DNA of 15,635 nt from Tannerella sp. (GTDB lineage Bacteria; Bacteroidota; Bacteroidia; Bacteroidales; Tannerellaceae), in the NCBI GenBank assembly GCA_031262895.1, contig JAISGW010000162.1, forward strand, positions 1 to 15,635. Reading direction: 5' to 3'. A program made the position numbers and the translations under genes. Under the pieces are notes generated by a model, which saw nothing but the letters and a program-made list of their open reading frames with translations, was not told the origin of the DNA and ran no database searches. Shown one piece after another: positions 1-7,571 of the stretch; the stretch's first letter is position 1, and every line of letters begins with the position of its first letter.

Positions 1-701
1 GCCTCCTGCTCGGCTTTGCTCAGGGAGTAAAAGTTCATCTTGCGCCGCGCCTCCTGAAGGCCGGGCGTCGTCGTGTCGGGGCGTATCTTCTCCGTCTTGA
101 GGAACTCTATCCACTCCTCTAACGGCGTAGTCGCCACCTTGTTGAACTCGTCCACGCGGATGAGGTAGTATTCCGGGAAAATCTCCGAGGGCAGGCGCGG
201 CACCAGTGCTTTCTTTTCCTTTTCACTGATGCGCAGCTCGTCGCCCGTATGCACTCCCACGAAGGTGGTCTGCCCGTGGTAAAGGTAATCGGCCCCTTGC
301 CCCAGCGAGAAATACAGGATGCAAATGGAGTAGACCTTCTTCACTTTTCCGTAACTCTCCCCAAGGTCGATATGCTCGGTGATGGCCTTGGCGACGCCGA
401 AGAGGAGCCGCTCAATGAAATAAAGTTCCCAGTTGCTCTGTATTTCTACCAGGATGATTTCGCCCTCGGCATTGCGCGCCTTGATGTCCACGCGGTTGAA
501 CTTGTCCTTCATGTGGAGCTGGTTGCTCTCGCTCTCCAATATCTCGACGATGTGCACGGGATGTTCCCCGTCGCCGAGGAGCACGGTGAGCAGGCCTTCG
601 AGCACGCCGAAGTTGGCCTTGTCGCGCAGCAGCCGTTTGGCCGCCCAGTCGAAGCGGATGAAGCGCTCCGGCTCTTTCTTCTTGTCCTGTTTCTTTTCCA
701 T
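1..701 (-). CDS. Rpn-family PD-(D/E)XK nuclease ('putative transposase'), C-terminus outside window
   Basis: I translated the first 701 bases of the minus strand from the ATG at 701-699 and found an open frame of 233 codons running off the window edge. The N-terminus is lysine-rich, followed by a segment (residues 13-30, including FDWAAKRLL) typical of the Bacteroidota Rpn / 'PD-(D/E)XK nuclease family transposase' group. The nuclease core is visible as D72 (RVDIKA) followed by the strand ending E86-x-Q88 (LVEIQ), the D...ExQ version of the PD-(D/E)XK site. Known Rpn proteins are DNA endonucleases linked to recA-independent recombination and phage defence; they are not true DDE transposases. 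No clear promoter box lies directly upstream, and the 42-bp repeat array begins about 60 bp before the start. The family call is firm; the biological role is inferred. Confidence 0.88.
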   Translation of the reverse strand, partial: MEKKQDKKKEPERFIRFDWAAKRLLRDKANFGVLEGLLTVLLGDGEHPVHIVEILESESNQLHMKDKFNRVDIKARNAEGEIILVEIQSNWELYFIERLLFGVAKAITEHIDLGESYGKVKKVYSICILYFSLGQGADYLYHGQTTFVGVHTGDELRISEKEKKALVPRLPSEIFPEYYLIRVDEFNKVATTPLEEWIEFLKTEKIRPDTTTPGLQEARRKMNFYSLSKAEQE

Positions 702-761
702 ATACTGTTTGTCTTTGGTGTTTAACGCTGCAAATGTGATAACAAATTATGAATTATCAGT

Positions 762-1003
762 TATTGAGATCGCTGGTTGTGGCTTTCTATCGCTTGGAAA
801 TGTCCTCAAGACTTCTGATTGTGACTTCCGACCGTTCGGAAATGCTCCCAAGACTTCCGGTTGTGACTTCCGGCCGTTTGGAAATGCCCTCAAGACTTCC
901 GGTTGCGACTTCCGACCGTTTGGAAACGCCCTCAAGACTTCTGATTGCGGCTTCCGGCCATTCGGGAATGTCCTCAAGACTTCTGATTGTGGCTTCCGAC
1001 CGA
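762..1003. repeat. 42-bp tandem repeat array, about 5.7 copies, each with a small hairpin
   Basis: Units begin at 804, 846, 888, 930 and 972 with an exact 42-bp period. A degenerate unit precedes them (762-803) and the last unit is partial. A typical unit contains CCTCAAGACTTC and a 16-nt palindrome, TTCCGACCGTTCGGAA at 826-841, recurring at 868-883, 910-925 and 952-967. Because 42 is divisible by three and the unit lacks stops, several frames on both strands stay open, giving 14-residue repeats such as FPNGRKSQPEVLRA on the minus strand. I do not regard these as genes. The array fills the space between the end of the pentapeptide gene and the start of the Rpn gene. It has no unique spacers, so it is a minisatellite and not a CRISPR array. 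Confidence 0.9.
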
Positions 1004-1008
1004 TTTTT

Positions 1009-1031
1009 CCCCCTCTCCCAAGGAGAGGGGG
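1009..1031. repeat. Perfect 10-bp CT/AG-rich inverted repeat (REP-like stem-loop)
   Basis: The left arm CCCCCTCTCC (1009-1018) and right arm GGAGAGGGGG (1022-1031) are perfectly complementary around the triloop CAA. The following bases (GCAGGGGGTGAGG) match a CT/AG-rich stem-loop I recall as common in intergenic DNA of many bacteria. It abuts the 3' end of the 42-bp array and lies 28 bp beyond the stop of the pentapeptide gene. Read on the minus strand the stem is followed by A5 rather than a T-run, so it is not a canonical intrinsic terminator for that gene, although the stem could still stall polymerase or protect a 3' end. Confidence 0.75.
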
Positions 1032-1058
1032 CAGGGGGTGAGGCCGGTAGGTGAGGCT

Positions 1059-2207
1059 TTATGAGCGCGGCTTGTACGCCTTTATCTCTGCCACCGTTTT
1101 GCCCTCGTGGATGGTGCCGGTAAAATCTGTATCCTTGTTGATAAGGCTCAAGGAAAAATCCACTTGCTTCAGGTTCGCTCCTTTCAGGTTCGCCCCTTCC
1201 AAGTTTGCCCTTTGCAGCTCAGCATTGGATAAATCCGTCTTAGAAAGGTCAGCCCCGGACAGGTTCGCCATGGGTAGGCGTGCTTCGGACAAATTCGCAT
1301 TACACAGAACCGCGTCTTTTAAGTTCGCACTCGGTAGCTGCGCTCTGCACAGGTCCGCCTCTGACAATCGCGTCCTGCTTAGATCCGCATCTTGCAGACT
1401 TGCCAATAGAAGATATGCCCCGCGCAAGTTCGCTCTGTGCAGGTTCACTCCGTTTAGATATGCCCCGCGAAGACTCGCATTGGGCAGCTCTGCCTCTCGC
1501 AGGTCCGCCTTAGACAAAACCGCCTTAGGCAAAACCGCTCCAACCAGATCTAAGCCACTTAAACATGTCCACTTCAAATCTGTTTGAGTCCCTTTATACA
1601 CTGTATAATCAGGTTCTTTGAAAAGCACATTGACAATACTTTGGAAAACAATGTCCGGTTTCTTCCTTTTTAATGCCTTTGTTTTCTCATCCGATGCCTC
1701 CTCCTTTTCTCCGTCTTTTACAACTTCGCTGTTTTCCCGAAGGAAGGCGCAAAGTATATTTTTCACGACGGTAACATAGCCTTTTTGTTCCGACTGGCTG
1801 GCCTCCACGGCTACCTGATGCAGGGCGTACACGCCGGCCAATATGGAACTCGTATTCTCGCTGCCCAACAGCATGGAAGCATCCTTGAAGCGTGTATCAA
1901 GCTGGCCTTTGGCCTGTATCCTGTTGCTTTCATCTTGTAAGTCAATACGCTTATCCGTGGCGAACAATTGTCTCAGTAAGATAATACCACCTGCCGCTAC
2001 GCCGAAGTAGGTGATGATTTCAGAAGGGGAAATATTTCTATATCCAAATAGGAAGTGTACGAATGAGGATTTAGAGAAAAAAGATGCCAGCACAATGCCG
2101 AAAAGGGCTACAATTATAGCCAGTGTCTCTAATAGATGGTTCTTTATCCAATTCCACAGAGCCTTCATTTTAAACAGAACCTTCTTTATAAGTTGGATGT
2201 CTTTCAT
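1059..2207 (-). CDS. Membrane-anchored pentapeptide-repeat protein
   Basis: The 382-residue product has two hydrophobic N-terminal segments (about 25-44 and 62-82). A helical region follows (about 85-200) with a charged patch at 161-183. Residues 216-350 form 27 consecutive five-residue units of A(D/N)LxxA type, with Leu at the central position throughout (for example LSKADLREAE, LQRANLEGAN). Pentapeptide repeats fold as a right-handed quadrilateral beta-helix, here nearly seven coils, and in general act as protein-binding or DNA-mimic scaffolds; no catalytic site is visible. The layout suggests a helix anchored in the inner membrane. The ATG at 2207 is preceded by GAGAAG and lies close behind a consensus promoter; an alternative ATG exists at codon 14. 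The N-terminal half is AT-richer than rnr next to it. The specific function is unknown. Confidence 0.9.
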   Translation of the reverse strand: MKDIQLIKKVLFKMKALWNWIKNHLLETLAIIVALFGIVLASFFSKSSFVHFLFGYRNISPSEIITYFGVAAGGIILLRQLFATDKRIDLQDESNRIQAKGQLDTRFKDASMLLGSENTSSILAGVYALHQVAVEASQSEQKGYVTVVKNILCAFLRENSEVVKDGEKEEASDEKTKALKRKKPDIVFQSIVNVLFKEPDYTVYKGTQTDLKWTCLSGLDLVGAVLPKAVLSKADLREAELPNASLRGAYLNGVNLHRANLRGAYLLLASLQDADLSRTRLSEADLCRAQLPSANLKDAVLCNANLSEARLPMANLSGADLSKTDLSNAELQRANLEGANLKGANLKQVDFSLSLINKDTDFTGTIHEGKTVAEIKAYKPRS

Positions 2208-2232
2208 TGCTTCTCATTTAAATAATCCACTG

Positions 2233-2264
2233 CAAAATTAGAACAATTCCATAGTCGTTGCAAA
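2233..2264 (-). promoter_or_regulatory. Bacteroidota promoter for the pentapeptide gene
   Basis: On the minus strand a -33 TTTG (2264-2261) is followed after exactly 20 nt by the -7 box TAATTTTG (2240-2233), a full match to the TTTG / TAnnTTTG consensus. Transcription would start near 2226, about 20 nt before the ATG at 2207. Confidence 0.8.
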
Positions 2265-2338
2265 AGTTGAGGGGCAGCACCTTCGGCCATTTTGTCTTCG
2301 GCTTATTGCTTCGCTAAAGCGAGTGGGGAATAGAAAGT

Positions 2339-2369
2339 TTTGACGGTGCTCGTAACTTTGCTACTTTTG
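2339..2369 (+). promoter_or_regulatory. Bacteroidota promoter for rnr
   Basis: A -33 TTTG (2339-2342) and a -7 TACTTTTG (2362-2369) are separated by 19 nt. A second overlapping -7-like TAACTTTG (2353-2360) lacks a matching -33. Transcription would begin near 2375, which places the possible TTG start at 2374 on the transcription start itself and supports translation from the ATG at 2410. Confidence 0.78.
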
Positions 2370-2409
2370 TGTCTTGAAAGGGCGCAGGCATTCAAATAAA
2401 TTTCCCTTT

Positions 2410-4584
2410 ATGTCAAGAAACAAAAGTAAAAACAAGGCGGGCAAGGAAGCCCCCAAGGGCACAGGCCGCCGGATGAAGAAACAGCAACTGGCGCAAGCCG
2501 TCGTCAACGCCTTCCAAGCCGCCCCCCGCGAGCTTTTCAATTACAAGCAGATTAGCAAGCAAATCGGTATAGAAAGTCAAGCCCAGAAGCTCTTGGTTGT
2601 GGACCTCCTTTACGAGCTGGCCGCCGACGACTTCATCACCGAGGTCGACCGCGGCCGTTACCGTCTGAACCTCCTCGGTACCCAGGCCACCGGCATTTTC
2701 CAACGTCGCAGCAACGGAAAGAATTCCTTCCTGCCGGAAGACGGCGGTACGGCGGTCTTTGTGGCCGAACGCAATTCCGGACATGCCATGGATGGTGACA
2801 AGGTACGCGTCCAACTGCTGGCCAAACGCAAGGGGGCGGCGGCCGAGGCGGAAGTCGTGGAAATCCTCGAAAGGGTGGAGCGCACTTACATCGGCAAATT
2901 GCAGGTAGCCAAAACTTATGCCTTCTTGGTGACGGAAGACAAGACGCTGGCCAACGATATTTTCATCTCCCGTGACAAGCTGCACGGCGGGAAAAACGGC
3001 GAGAAGGCCGTCGTCCGCATCACCGAATGGCCGAAAGATGCCAAGAACCCCTTCGGCGAAGTCATTGATGTCTTAGGACAAGCCGGAAAGAACACGACCG
3101 AGATGCACGCCATACTGGCCGAATTCGGCCTGCCGTACAAATATCCCGCTTCGGTGGAGAAGGCCGCCGAGCGCATCCCCGAAACCGTTCCGAAGGAAGA
3201 AATCGCCAAGCGGGAAGACTTCCGCGACGTTTGCACTTTCACCATAGACCCCAAGGACGCCAAGGATTTCGACGACGCCCTTTCGGCCCGCCGACTGAAG
3301 AACGGGAATTGGGAAGTGGGCGTGCATATTGCCGACGTGACGTATTACGTCAAGCCCGACAGCGTCATCGAACGCGAAGCCCAGCAGCGCGCCACCTCCG
3401 TTTACTTGGTCGACCGGACTATCCCCATGCTGCCCGAACGCCTCTCCAACGGTATCTGTTCCCTGCGTCCCGACGAGGAGAAGCTCTGCTTCTCCGTCAT
3501 CTTCGAACTCGACGCCAACGCCGAGGTGAAGGCCTCGCACATTTGCCGCACCCTCATCCGCAGCAACCGCCGCTTCACTTACGAGGAGGCCCAGCAAGTC
3601 ATAGAGACGGGCAAAGGTGACTGCTGCAAGGAGATTCTCGCCCTTGACACCCTGGCCAAGAAACTTCGCGCCCGCCGCTTCCGCAACGGGGCCATCAACT
3701 TCGACCGTTACGAGGTGAAGTTCGAAATCGACGAACAGGGCCGCCCGCTCAGCGTTTATTTTAAGGAATCGACCGATGCCAACAAGCTCATTGAAGAGTT
3801 CATGCTGCTGGCCAACCGTACTGTAGCCGAGTTCGTCGGCCGGCCGCCCAAAGGGAAGAAGCCGAAGACCTTCGTCTACCGTATCCACGAGCAGCCCAAT
3901 CCCGAAAAGCTGGAAAACTTCGCCACCTTCATCCGCCGCTTCGGCTATAAAATGAAGGCCGAGGGCAGCGGACAGGACATTTCCAAGAGCATCAACAAGC
4001 TGCTCGACAACGCCAAGGGAAAGCCGGAAGAGAACTTGGTCGAGACTTTGGCCATTCGTTCCATGCAAAAGGCCCGCTACACTACCGACAACCTCGGCCA
4101 TTACGGGCTGGCTTTTGATTTCTATACGCATTTCACCTCGCCCATACGGCGTTATCCCGATATGATGGTGCACCGCCTTTTGGAACGTTACCTTGCCGGC
4201 GGCCGCAGCGCACAAAAGGAGAAATACGAAGAGCTTTGCCGGCACAGCTCACAGATGGAACAACTGGCCGCCAATGCCGAAAGGGCTTCCATCAAATACA
4301 AGCAGGTGGAGTATATGGGGCAACGCTTAGGACAAACTTATGACGGGGTCATTTCAGGCGTCACCGAATGGGGCCTTTACGTGGAAATCAACGAGAACAA
4401 ATGCGAGGGCTTGGTGCCTATCCGCGATTTGCAGGACGACTATTACGAGTTTGACGAGAAGAATTACTGCCTGATGGGCCGCCGCAGCCACCGTCAGTTC
4501 CGTCTCGGCGACCCGATACGCATACAGGTGGCCAACGCCAACCTCGAACGCAAACAACTTGATTTTACTTTAGCCGGGGCATAA
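2410..4584 (+). CDS. rnr: Ribonuclease R (3'-5' exoribonuclease, RNB family)
   Basis: The 724-residue product has the full RNase R architecture: a Lys-rich start, a winged-helix region (about 20-85), two cold-shock/OB domains (about 90-225), the RNB catalytic domain (about 262-610) and a C-terminal S1 domain (about 638-722). The catalytic motif is intact, with D280, D286, D288 and D289 in IDPKDAKDFDDA matching the four metal-binding aspartates of E. coli RNase R (272, 278, 280, 281). The later conserved HFTSPIRRYPD segment is also present. The enzyme degrades structured RNA processively and acts in rRNA quality control and mRNA turnover in the cytoplasm. Its length is normal for the family. 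I prefer the ATG at 2410 over an in-frame TTG at 2374 because of the promoter position. The ABC transporter gene follows after 20 bp and is probably co-transcribed. Confidence 0.97.
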   Translation: MSRNKSKNKAGKEAPKGTGRRMKKQQLAQAVVNAFQAAPRELFNYKQISKQIGIESQAQKLLVVDLLYELAADDFITEVDRGRYRLNLLGTQATGIFQRRSNGKNSFLPEDGGTAVFVAERNSGHAMDGDKVRVQLLAKRKGAAAEAEVVEILERVERTYIGKLQVAKTYAFLVTEDKTLANDIFISRDKLHGGKNGEKAVVRITEWPKDAKNPFGEVIDVLGQAGKNTTEMHAILAEFGLPYKYPASVEKAAERIPETVPKEEIAKREDFRDVCTFTIDPKDAKDFDDALSARRLKNGNWEVGVHIADVTYYVKPDSVIEREAQQRATSVYLVDRTIPMLPERLSNGICSLRPDEEKLCFSVIFELDANAEVKASHICRTLIRSNRRFTYEEAQQVIETGKGDCCKEILALDTLAKKLRARRFRNGAINFDRYEVKFEIDEQGRPLSVYFKESTDANKLIEEFMLLANRTVAEFVGRPPKGKKPKTFVYRIHEQPNPEKLENFATFIRRFGYKMKAEGSGQDISKSINKLLDNAKGKPEENLVETLAIRSMQKARYTTDNLGHYGLAFDFYTHFTSPIRRYPDMMVHRLLERYLAGGRSAQKEKYEELCRHSSQMEQLAANAERASIKYKQVEYMGQRLGQTYDGVISGVTEWGLYVEINENKCEGLVPIRDLQDDYYEFDEKNYCLMGRRSHRQFRLGDPIRIQVANANLERKQLDFTLAGA

Positions 4585-4604
4585 CCCTTCTTTAAGGACG
4601 CAGA

Positions 4605-7520
4605 ATGAACGAGACGATACTGAACGGGCTGCTCAACCTCTTCGCCCTTTTTGCGTCCATTGTCCGTATCGACAAGGAGCGCGCCGTGCGTACCGTGCAC
4701 AATTACCTGGGCAGCCACTTCGGCGTCCGCTCGCAGCACGAGTATATCGAGTTATACAAGGAATTGCGCGGCTTGTACGACGACACCTTTTATGCCGTCG
4801 ACAAACACAAGGTAGCGGGTAACATCTGCCGGCAGATGAAGGCCAAGCTGACTCAGGAGGAACAGCTTCTCCTTTTGGTGCGCTTCCTGGAGTTTGCCTC
4901 GCAGGGCACCGGCGAGTTTGAGAAGCAACTGTCGCTATTCCGCTCCGTGGCCGAAGTCTTCAATATCCCCGAGGGGGAATTTGCCGATGCGCTGGCTTTC
5001 GTCACGGGAAAAGGTGCTTCGCCCCATCTGCTGTATATCCTTTCCCCCGACGCCACCCGGCCGGAGCAGGCCGCTATCCTTCGCGAGGGGATGGAGGGTG
5101 AGATCAGGGTCTGGTACGTGGAACGTTTCGACCTGCGCCTCTTCACTTACGAAGGGAAGGGCACGGTCTTCCTGAATAATATCCCCGTCACGCCGGGCAT
5201 CTTCTACAATTGGCAGCACAGCAGTGTGGTGAAGGGGCCGCGTTTCCATCCGGTTTATTTCTCCGACCTCACAGCACTCCTGCAGGGCGAGGCCTCGCAG
5301 GAGGCCATTCGTCTTTGCGGGCGCCACGTAAACTTCAGCTATTCCAACAGTCCGGCCGGTCTGCATGATTTTTCCTTCGACCTTGCCTCCGGGCAATTCG
5401 TGGCCCTCATGGGCGGCTCGGGCGTGGGCAAGTCCACACTCATGGGGCTGCTCAACGGCAGCATTATCCCCGACTCGGGCAGCATCACGGCCAACGGCCA
5501 CCCCATCGGCTCGGCCGAAGCCCGCCTGCTGCTCGGTTTTGTCCCGCAAGACGATTTGCTGGTCGCGGAATTGAGCGTGTACGATAACCTCCGCTTTACG
5601 GCCCGTCTCTGCTTCGACGGCATTGCCGGGGAGGAACTGGCCCGCCGCGTCGACACGACCTTGCGGGAATTGGACTTGTACGAAATCAAGGACCTGCCTG
5701 TCGGCTCGCCCTTGGACAAGACTATCAGCGGCGGCCAACGCAAACGCCTTAATATCGCGCTCGAACTGATACGCGAACCGGCCATCCTCTATCTTGACGA
5801 GCCGACTTCCGGACTTTCTTCCAGCGATTCGGAAAGGGTGATGATGCTGCTCAAGGAACAAACCCACAAGGGAAAACTTATCGTTGCGAACATACACCAG
5901 CCTTCTTCGGAAATCTACAAGCTTTTCGACCGCCTCTGGCTACTTGACAAGGGCGGCTATCCCATTTACGACGGCAACCCGATGGAAGCCATCACCTATT
6001 TCAAGCAGGCTGCCCGTTATACCGACCCCGACCTCAGCGTCTGCGCCACCTGCGGCAATGCTACTCCCGAACTGATTCTTGACATCGTGGACTCCGAACG
6101 CATAGACGATTCGGGCAAGCCGACGGGTATCCGCAAATTCAGCCCGGAGGATTGGAACGCTCTGTATTTGCAGTTACGTCCTCCGCTGGAGCAGCCGAAG
6201 CCGGAGCCGCTCCCCCCGAACCGGCAGAAGCGCCCGCCCTTTTTCAAGCAGGCCTCCGTTTTCTTCGAACGTAATGTCCGCACGAAATTGCCGAATCGCC
6301 AATATCTGCTGATAGCCCTGCTTGAAGCGCCTCTGCTGGCTCTTATCGTGGCCTGGCTCACGCGCTATGTGCCCGATGAGGGCGGCTATTCGCTGTTCCG
6401 CAACAAGAATTTTGTTTCCTATATTTTCATGTCGGTCATCGTGGTTACTTTCATCGGTCTGAGCGTAAGTGCCGAGGAGATACTGCGTGACCGGGCCGTG
6501 CTCAAGCGGGAACGTTTCCTCCGTCTCAGCCGAAAGGCTTACCTGAGTGCCAAGATGGCTTACCTCTTCCTGCTTTCCGGTTTCGAGACTTTGACCTACG
6601 TGGTCGTAGGCAACGGCCTGATGGGCGTGGGGCACGAGATGTTTTTCCCTTGGTGGGCCTTGCTTTGGCTGACCGCTTTCCTGGCCAACCTCACCGGCCT
6701 CTGGCTTTCACAAACGCTGCGCTCCTTAGTGGCCGTTTATATCTCCATCCCGCTGCTCTTGATTCCGCAAATCCTGCTCTGTGGCTTAGTCATTCCCTTT
6801 GAAGACCTGAGCACGGGAAGTGACAAGCCTTACGTGCCACTGATAGGGGAAGTCATCCCCTCGCGCTGGTCCTTCGAAGCCCTGGCCGTGGAACAATACA
6901 CCGGCAATGCCTATGAGCGCGCCTTCTTCCCCGTGGAGCGGGAGAAGTTTCTCGCCCAGTATTATAAGGATGTCGAATTGCCGGAACTGCGCGCTTTCGC
7001 CCTTGACAGTGGCGCCCGTGTCCGGCGTACCTTATACAATGAATTGCCGGTCTTGGCCGAAGCCGCCCGTATGGCTCCCTATCGGGCGGGGAAAGATTCC
7101 ATAGACAAATTCTTCGACCGTGCCGACTCTTTGCTGCGTCTTCGCACAAACGATTATACGGCCTATCTGGAACAGCTGCGCAGGCAGCGCCTTGGCAGTT
7201 TGGGTGCCAAAGGCGTAAACGCGTTGAAGATGCACCACAGGAACGAAGCGCTCGGCGACCTGCTTACGGGCGCCGGAGAAGACCGCCTCTTTCGCTGGAA
7301 AGGTGCGCACCTCTATCCAGCCGTCGGCAAGGTTTATTTCGAACCCGAGAACGCCTGGGGCAGGGCGCCTTTTTATAGCGGCGAGAAACAATGGGGTGGC
7401 TTGCGCCTCTCTACCTTCTTTTTCAATAGCCTTGTCCTGCTTTTTTTTGCGGTGATAGCGATTATCTTTATCTTTGCCGAAATTCCTAAGCGCTTTTTAG
7501 GGGAAGATAACAAATACTGA
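4605..7520 (+). CDS. ABCG-like ABC transporter, ATPase-permease fusion with N-terminal TerB-like and FHA-like regions
   Basis: The 971-residue protein begins with a helical region (about 1-140) resembling TerB-type domains, then a beta-rich stretch (about 165-225) that could be a degenerate FHA domain; both calls are tentative. The ATPase domain (about 240-465) is complete: Walker A GGSGVGKST (K276), Q-loop VPQDD, signature SGGQRKR (S375-R381), Walker B LYLDEP (D398, E399) and switch H431. A CxxC pair (C480, C483) and a Pro-rich linker (526-545) lead to ABC-2-type membrane segments at about 567-588, 603-623, 652-676, 683-703 and 707-732. The segment EEILRDRAVLKRER before the third is typical of ABCG permeases. 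A roughly 200-residue extracytoplasmic region then precedes the last membrane helix (938-960). The start is preceded by AAGGA. The substrate is unknown. The family normally works as a dimer. Confidence 0.92.
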   Translation: MNETILNGLLNLFALFASIVRIDKERAVRTVHNYLGSHFGVRSQHEYIELYKELRGLYDDTFYAVDKHKVAGNICRQMKAKLTQEEQLLLLVRFLEFASQGTGEFEKQLSLFRSVAEVFNIPEGEFADALAFVTGKGASPHLLYILSPDATRPEQAAILREGMEGEIRVWYVERFDLRLFTYEGKGTVFLNNIPVTPGIFYNWQHSSVVKGPRFHPVYFSDLTALLQGEASQEAIRLCGRHVNFSYSNSPAGLHDFSFDLASGQFVALMGGSGVGKSTLMGLLNGSIIPDSGSITANGHPIGSAEARLLLGFVPQDDLLVAELSVYDNLRFTARLCFDGIAGEELARRVDTTLRELDLYEIKDLPVGSPLDKTISGGQRKRLNIALELIREPAILYLDEPTSGLSSSDSERVMMLLKEQTHKGKLIVANIHQPSSEIYKLFDRLWLLDKGGYPIYDGNPMEAITYFKQAARYTDPDLSVCATCGNATPELILDIVDSERIDDSGKPTGIRKFSPEDWNALYLQLRPPLEQPKPEPLPPNRQKRPPFFKQASVFFERNVRTKLPNRQYLLIALLEAPLLALIVAWLTRYVPDEGGYSLFRNKNFVSYIFMSVIVVTFIGLSVSAEEILRDRAVLKRERFLRLSRKAYLSAKMAYLFLLSGFETLTYVVVGNGLMGVGHEMFFPWWALLWLTAFLANLTGLWLSQTLRSLVAVYISIPLLLIPQILLCGLVIPFEDLSTGSDKPYVPLIGEVIPSRWSFEALAVEQYTGNAYERAFFPVEREKFLAQYYKDVELPELRAFALDSGARVRRTLYNELPVLAEAARMAPYRAGKDSIDKFFDRADSLLRLRTNDYTAYLEQLRRQRLGSLGAKGVNALKMHHRNEALGDLLTGAGEDRLFRWKGAHLYPAVGKVYFEPENAWGRAPFYSGEKQWGGLRLSTFFFNSLVLLFFAVIAIIFIFAEIPKRFLGEDNKY

Positions 7521-7571
7521 CACGGGAACTGACAGAAAACAAATATTTATAATATTCTTAATAAGACAATC

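Noticed and set aside
747..977. Minus-strand frame of 14-residue repeats (FPNGRKSQPEVLRA), and plus-strand frames through the same array
   Set aside because: The frames stay open because the 42-bp unit is a multiple of three and lacks stops; there is no promoter or leader and several frames are equally open.
762..1003. CRISPR array
   Set aside because: Units are contiguous 42-bp repeats with no unique spacers and no cas genes nearby.
1009..1031. Intrinsic terminator for the pentapeptide gene
   Set aside because: In the minus-strand direction the stem is followed by A5, not a T-run.
2374..2409. Upstream TTG start for rnr adding 12 residues
   Set aside because: It coincides with the predicted transcription start; the ATG at 2410 begins a typical RNase R N-terminus.
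3073..4245. 390-codon minus-strand frame inside rnr
   Set aside because: Shadow of the high-GC rnr gene; low-complexity Val/Gly/Leu composition and no family resemblance.
7441..7448. T8 run in the ABC transporter gene as a phase-variation tract
   Set aside because: It encodes part of a hydrophobic helix near the C-terminus and is short; no other sign of phase variation.
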